The notes beneath the pieces are model-generated. The model ran no database searches. It saw only the letters and a program-made list of their open reading frames with translations, and was not told the DNA's origin. A program made the position numbers and the translations under genes. A stretch of DNA of 64,000 bases from Paenibacillus sp. TCA20 (GTDB lineage Bacteria > Bacillota > Bacilli > Paenibacillales > Paenibacillaceae): assembly GCF_000732325.1 (NCBI RefSeq), contig NZ_BBIW01000005.1:62001-126000 (forward strand). Direction: 5' to 3'. Shown piece by piece: positions 61,620 through 64,000 of this stretch. How positions within the stretch are numbered: position 1 is the first letter of the stretch; each line of letters starts with the position of its first letter.

Positions 61620-62822
61620 ATGGACGATAAATATTCAACTAGAGCCGGCTATGTTAAACCGTCGGAGACAAGAGAAATTTTAAAAGTAACGGAAAGACCC
61701 GAGGTCATTTCCTTTGCAGGAGGCCTTCCTGCGCCTGAGCTGTTCCCGGTGGATGCGATCAGAGCAGCTGCTGATACCGTATTGACGGAGATGGGACAAG
61801 CTTCACTTCAATACAGTACAACTGAAGGATATACCCCTCTGCGTAGTGCCATTTGTGAACGAATGAGCGCAATTGGTATTCAATCGAAGGTTGAGCAGGT
61901 TCTTGTTACCTCTGGCTCGCAGCAGGCGATTGATCTTACAGGCAAGCTGTTTATTAACGAAGGCGATACGATTATTTGTGAAAGTCCTACATATCTGGCT
62001 GCCATTAACGCATTCAAAGTATATGACGCTAGGTTCGTAGAAGTCGCTATGGATGATGATGGCATGATCATGGAGGAGCTGGAGAAGACTCTTCAAGCCC
62101 ATCCGGAGGCCAAATTCATCTATACGATTCCTGATTTCCAGAACCCGACAGGTCGTACCTTGAAGCTGGATAGAAGGCAGCGAATGGTCGAACTGGCGAA
62201 TAAATATAATGTGCTGATTGTCGAAGATAACCCGTATGGAGCTGTTCGATTTGCAGGTGAATCTCTTCCACCGGTCAAGCATTTTGACACCGAAGGCAGA
62301 GTCATCTATCTCAGCACCTTCTCCAAAATTTTTGCACCAGGACTTCGTCTTGGCTGGGTATGCGCAAGTGAGGAGATCATTGATAAGTATGTCGCATTGA
62401 AGCAGTCGGCTGATCTGCATACAGACAGCTTCGCTCAGATGCTTACTGCAAAATATATGGATCAGAATGACATCAATGCTCATGTAGAGAAGATCAAAGA
62501 CGTTTACAAAGAAAGATGCGAGACAATGCTGTCCTGTATCAAGGAATATTTCCCTGCAAGCATCAAGCACAGTGTGCCTGAGGGCGGTCTATTCATATGG
62601 GTGGAGCTTCCGGATACCGTTGATTCAAGCGTGCTGTTTGTTGAATGCCTGAATAATAATGTCGCATTCGTACCTGGAGCACCGTTCTTCCCGAACGGCG
62701 GGGTTAAGAATACACTGCGTCTTAACTACTCTAATATGCCGAATGAACGAATTGTGGAAGGCATGAAGCGAATTGGCGAAGTGCTGCAGCGTGAATTGAA
62801 CGATGTGTCGGTTCCTAACTAA
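61620..62822 (+). CDS. PLP-dependent aminotransferase, 2-aminoadipate transaminase-like
   Basis: A 400-residue fold-type I aminotransferase of the LysN/AAT-I group, without a GntR domain. Signatures: ISFAGGLPAPELFPVDAI, LQYSTTEGYTPLR, TSGSQQAIDL, DFQNPTGRTL, and the PLP-lysine motif LSTFSKIFAPGLRLGW. Conserved Arg in NTLRLNYSN binds the carboxylate. It transfers amino groups from aromatic, branched or 2-aminoadipate-like amino acids to 2-oxoglutarate. ATG 61620 follows AAAGGAG by ten bases; upstream in-frame codons look non-coding. Confidence 0.92.
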   Translation: MDDKYSTRAGYVKPSETREILKVTERPEVISFAGGLPAPELFPVDAIRAAADTVLTEMGQASLQYSTTEGYTPLRSAICERMSAIGIQSKVEQVLVTSGSQQAIDLTGKLFINEGDTIICESPTYLAAINAFKVYDARFVEVAMDDDGMIMEELEKTLQAHPEAKFIYTIPDFQNPTGRTLKLDRRQRMVELANKYNVLIVEDNPYGAVRFAGESLPPVKHFDTEGRVIYLSTFSKIFAPGLRLGWVCASEEIIDKYVALKQSADLHTDSFAQMLTAKYMDQNDINAHVEKIKDVYKERCETMLSCIKEYFPASIKHSVPEGGLFIWVELPDTVDSSVLFVECLNNNVAFVPGAPFFPNGGVKNTLRLNYSNMPNERIVEGMKRIGEVLQRELNDVSVPN

Positions 62823-62852
62823 ACAATTGAATTTTGGCCTGCAGTATCCAGA

Positions 62853-62890
62853 AGAGACAACTTGGTTGTTAACCAAGTTGTCTCTTTTTT
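62853..62890 (+). terminator. Very strong terminator after aminotransferase gene
   Basis: AGAGACAACTTGGTT (62853-62867), loop GTT, AACCAAGTTGTCTCT (62871-62885), T-run to 62890. A 15-bp perfect stem. Confidence 0.97.
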
Positions 62891-62987
62891 GCTATCCAAA
62901 ATATTACTTTTAAAGAGTATTAATATATAGTATATTTTGCTAATATTAGTTATCTTATCGACAGAATGATGAATGATGGAGTTGAAC

Positions 62988-63653
62988 ATGAAGATATCCA
63001 AAGAGAACAAATTAATTCTAACCGCTTGTTTGGGACTTATTCTATTTATACCGCTGATCTCCATACCCATTAATGCTTATGAGGAGCATAAGACAGAGCA
63101 GGAAATCAATCGACTGGCTTATACCAAGGAGACGGTTCTGGAAATGAGAGCACTGGCCTGGGAGAAGACAACGCAGCACTGGATCCAGTATCCGCTGGAA
63201 GAATTGCAGCAAGTGGCTGAGCTTCTGAATGAAGAAGAATCGAATTCCGCTGAAATCAGGGACAGGATGAATAACGTCTATTTCCATTGGGAGCAAGCGT
63301 TATTCCTGTTTACCCTGATGGAGGACCATTTTGATAGAAACGGCCGGGTAACGATCACAACTATGGATTCGGTGACGAGAGAATACATGGAATTTCTGAA
63401 GAAAAAGTGGCTTCTGAAATTCGATATAGCCCTTCGTGATGGTGATCAGGAATTAATGGATCAATTGCGGACAGAAGTTGGCTTTCTTATATCGGATTAC
63501 ACGATGCTGACGGAGGCACTAGCCCCCTATCACATCAATACAGATGCCCCTGCGGATATCGTGACCACTTACAAGCGAGTTATCAAAGAGATAGCGAATC
63601 AACAGGATCGCAGCGAACATTTTTTCTATGAGGAATTACGCTGGGAAAATTAA
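62988..63653 (+). CDS. Single-pass membrane protein of unknown function, helical extracytoplasmic domain
   Basis: A 221-residue protein with one N-terminal transmembrane helix (about 8-28, LTACLGLILFIPLISIPIN) and a long, charged, mainly helical outer domain with coiled-coil character (EEHKTEQEINRLAYTKETVL). ATG 62988 follows GGAG by seven bases; upstream ATGs lie before it. I recognise no family. The next gene, 19 bp downstream, has the same plan and similar size of elements, so the two probably form a pair or complex. Confidence 0.75.
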   Translation: MKISKENKLILTACLGLILFIPLISIPINAYEEHKTEQEINRLAYTKETVLEMRALAWEKTTQHWIQYPLEELQQVAELLNEEESNSAEIRDRMNNVYFHWEQALFLFTLMEDHFDRNGRVTITTMDSVTREYMEFLKKKWLLKFDIALRDGDQELMDQLRTEVGFLISDYTMLTEALAPYHINTDAPADIVTTYKRVIKEIANQQDRSEHFFYEELRWEN

Positions 63654-63672
63654 AATAATTGAGGTAGTTATA

Positions 63673-64000
63673 ATGACAAATCAAACTTCAAAGGCGAGGA
63701 TCGGGGTCGTCGCAATATGCTCTGTACTGCTGATATGGGCAAGTATTGCTTCATTCAATCAGTATGGGCGCAGCGAGGATGAACTGAGCACATATAAGGC
63801 TGCAAAATCAGAGCTGTGGTCGGTGAATAAAAAGCTGTGGAAGGAATTGAAGAGCAACTGGATTGATGCTCCCGTGACCGAGCTGACAGCCATGCAGGTG
63901 CTGCTTAGTCAGGACAGTGTCAAGAGAGAAGACCTGGCGCTTCGGACGAGTCAAATCTCCGATCATATCTTACGTGCGGTCGAGCAGTTCGCATTAATAG
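63673..64000 (+). CDS. Membrane protein similar in plan to its neighbour, 3' end cut by window
   Basis: ATG 63673, behind GAGGTAG, opens a frame that runs to the window edge without a stop (109 codons). It begins MTNQTSKARIGVVAICSVLL, with a transmembrane helix at about 9-27, then a helical, charged domain (DELSTYKAAKSELWSVNKK, LWKELKSNW). Layout and composition match the preceding gene: N-terminal anchor and Trp/Lys/Glu-rich helices. Function unknown. Probably an operon with the preceding gene. Confidence 0.75.
   Translation, partial: MTNQTSKARIGVVAICSVLLIWASIASFNQYGRSEDELSTYKAAKSELWSVNKKLWKELKSNWIDAPVTELTAMQVLLSQDSVKREDLALRTSQISDHILRAVEQFALI

Noticed and set aside
61803..62570. 255-codon open frame on the minus strand
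   Set aside because: Antisense to the well-supported aminotransferase gene; no protein motif.
1..64000. CRISPR arrays, tRNA or rRNA genes, transposases, phage modules
   Set aside because: No regularly spaced repeats, cloverleaf-like or rRNA-like segments, or mobile-element proteins were seen in either strand.

Overview
The window comes from a low-to-moderate GC, Gram-positive, Bacillales-type genome and most resembles a soil Paenibacillus. This is an inference from gene content: plant cell-wall glycosidases beside AraC regulators, SLH and copper-amine-oxidase-like surface proteins, RNase J, a CUT1 sugar transporter, strong AGGAGG ribosome sites, frequent TTG and GTG starts, and strong U-tailed terminators. 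I saw no rRNA, tRNA, transposase, phage module or CRISPR array. The region is chromosomal accessory sequence with many small, often divergent operons.

Layout. 1-1.5 kb: end of a sugar ABC importer. 1.5-3.4 kb: a patch of decayed genes (kinase remnant, frameshifted NmrA-like gene, broken AraC/GyrI regulator) around an intact VOC protein. 3.6-9.0 kb: YqcI-like protein, a chemoreceptor, an AlkD-like protein and a metallophosphoesterase. 9.2-15.0 kb: an arabinan locus with a DUF1680 (GH127/146) arabinofuranosidase, AraC regulator and a secreted GH43 arabinanase carrying a frameshift. 15.1-24.2 kb: DMT exporter with AraC, BCCT transporter, a nonsense-interrupted MFS gene, MerR, DUF554, aldo/keto reductase, membrane-anchored Mrr-like nuclease and GNAT. 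24.2-34.6 kb: an ABC exporter behind a leader peptide and attenuator, an MFS exporter, RNase J, an oxidoreductase, an RCC1-like protein, and a MefA-like MFS exporter behind an erm-type translational attenuator. 34.8-47.7 kb: aldo/keto reductase, subtilase, epimerase, serine hydrolase-SLH fusion, a heterodimeric ABC exporter, an RsiV-like surface protein and a sulfatase. 47.8-51.8 kb: AraC with EmrE-type exporter, GNAT, and a CPA2 antiporter behind a riboswitch-like leader. 51.9-55.9 kb: a five-gene sugar-acid catabolic operon. 56.0-61.4 kb: RpiR regulator divergent from a complete ECF transporter plus PHP hydrolase. 61.6-64.0 kb: a PLP aminotransferase and two related small membrane proteins, the last cut by the window end.

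Two themes stand out. First, export systems are unusually dense: seven loci, at least two preceded by short leader ORFs and mutually exclusive RNA hairpins typical of ribosome-sensing antibiotic response. The best case is 33274-33395, where a 7-codon ORF precedes four segments that pair as 1:2 plus 3:4, or 2:3. Second, the RNA leader of the CPA2 antiporter has a consensus promoter, folded segments and a terminator, which suggests an ion-sensing riboswitch. Several reading-frame breaks (1894, 2924, 12749, 19330) need read-level confirmation.
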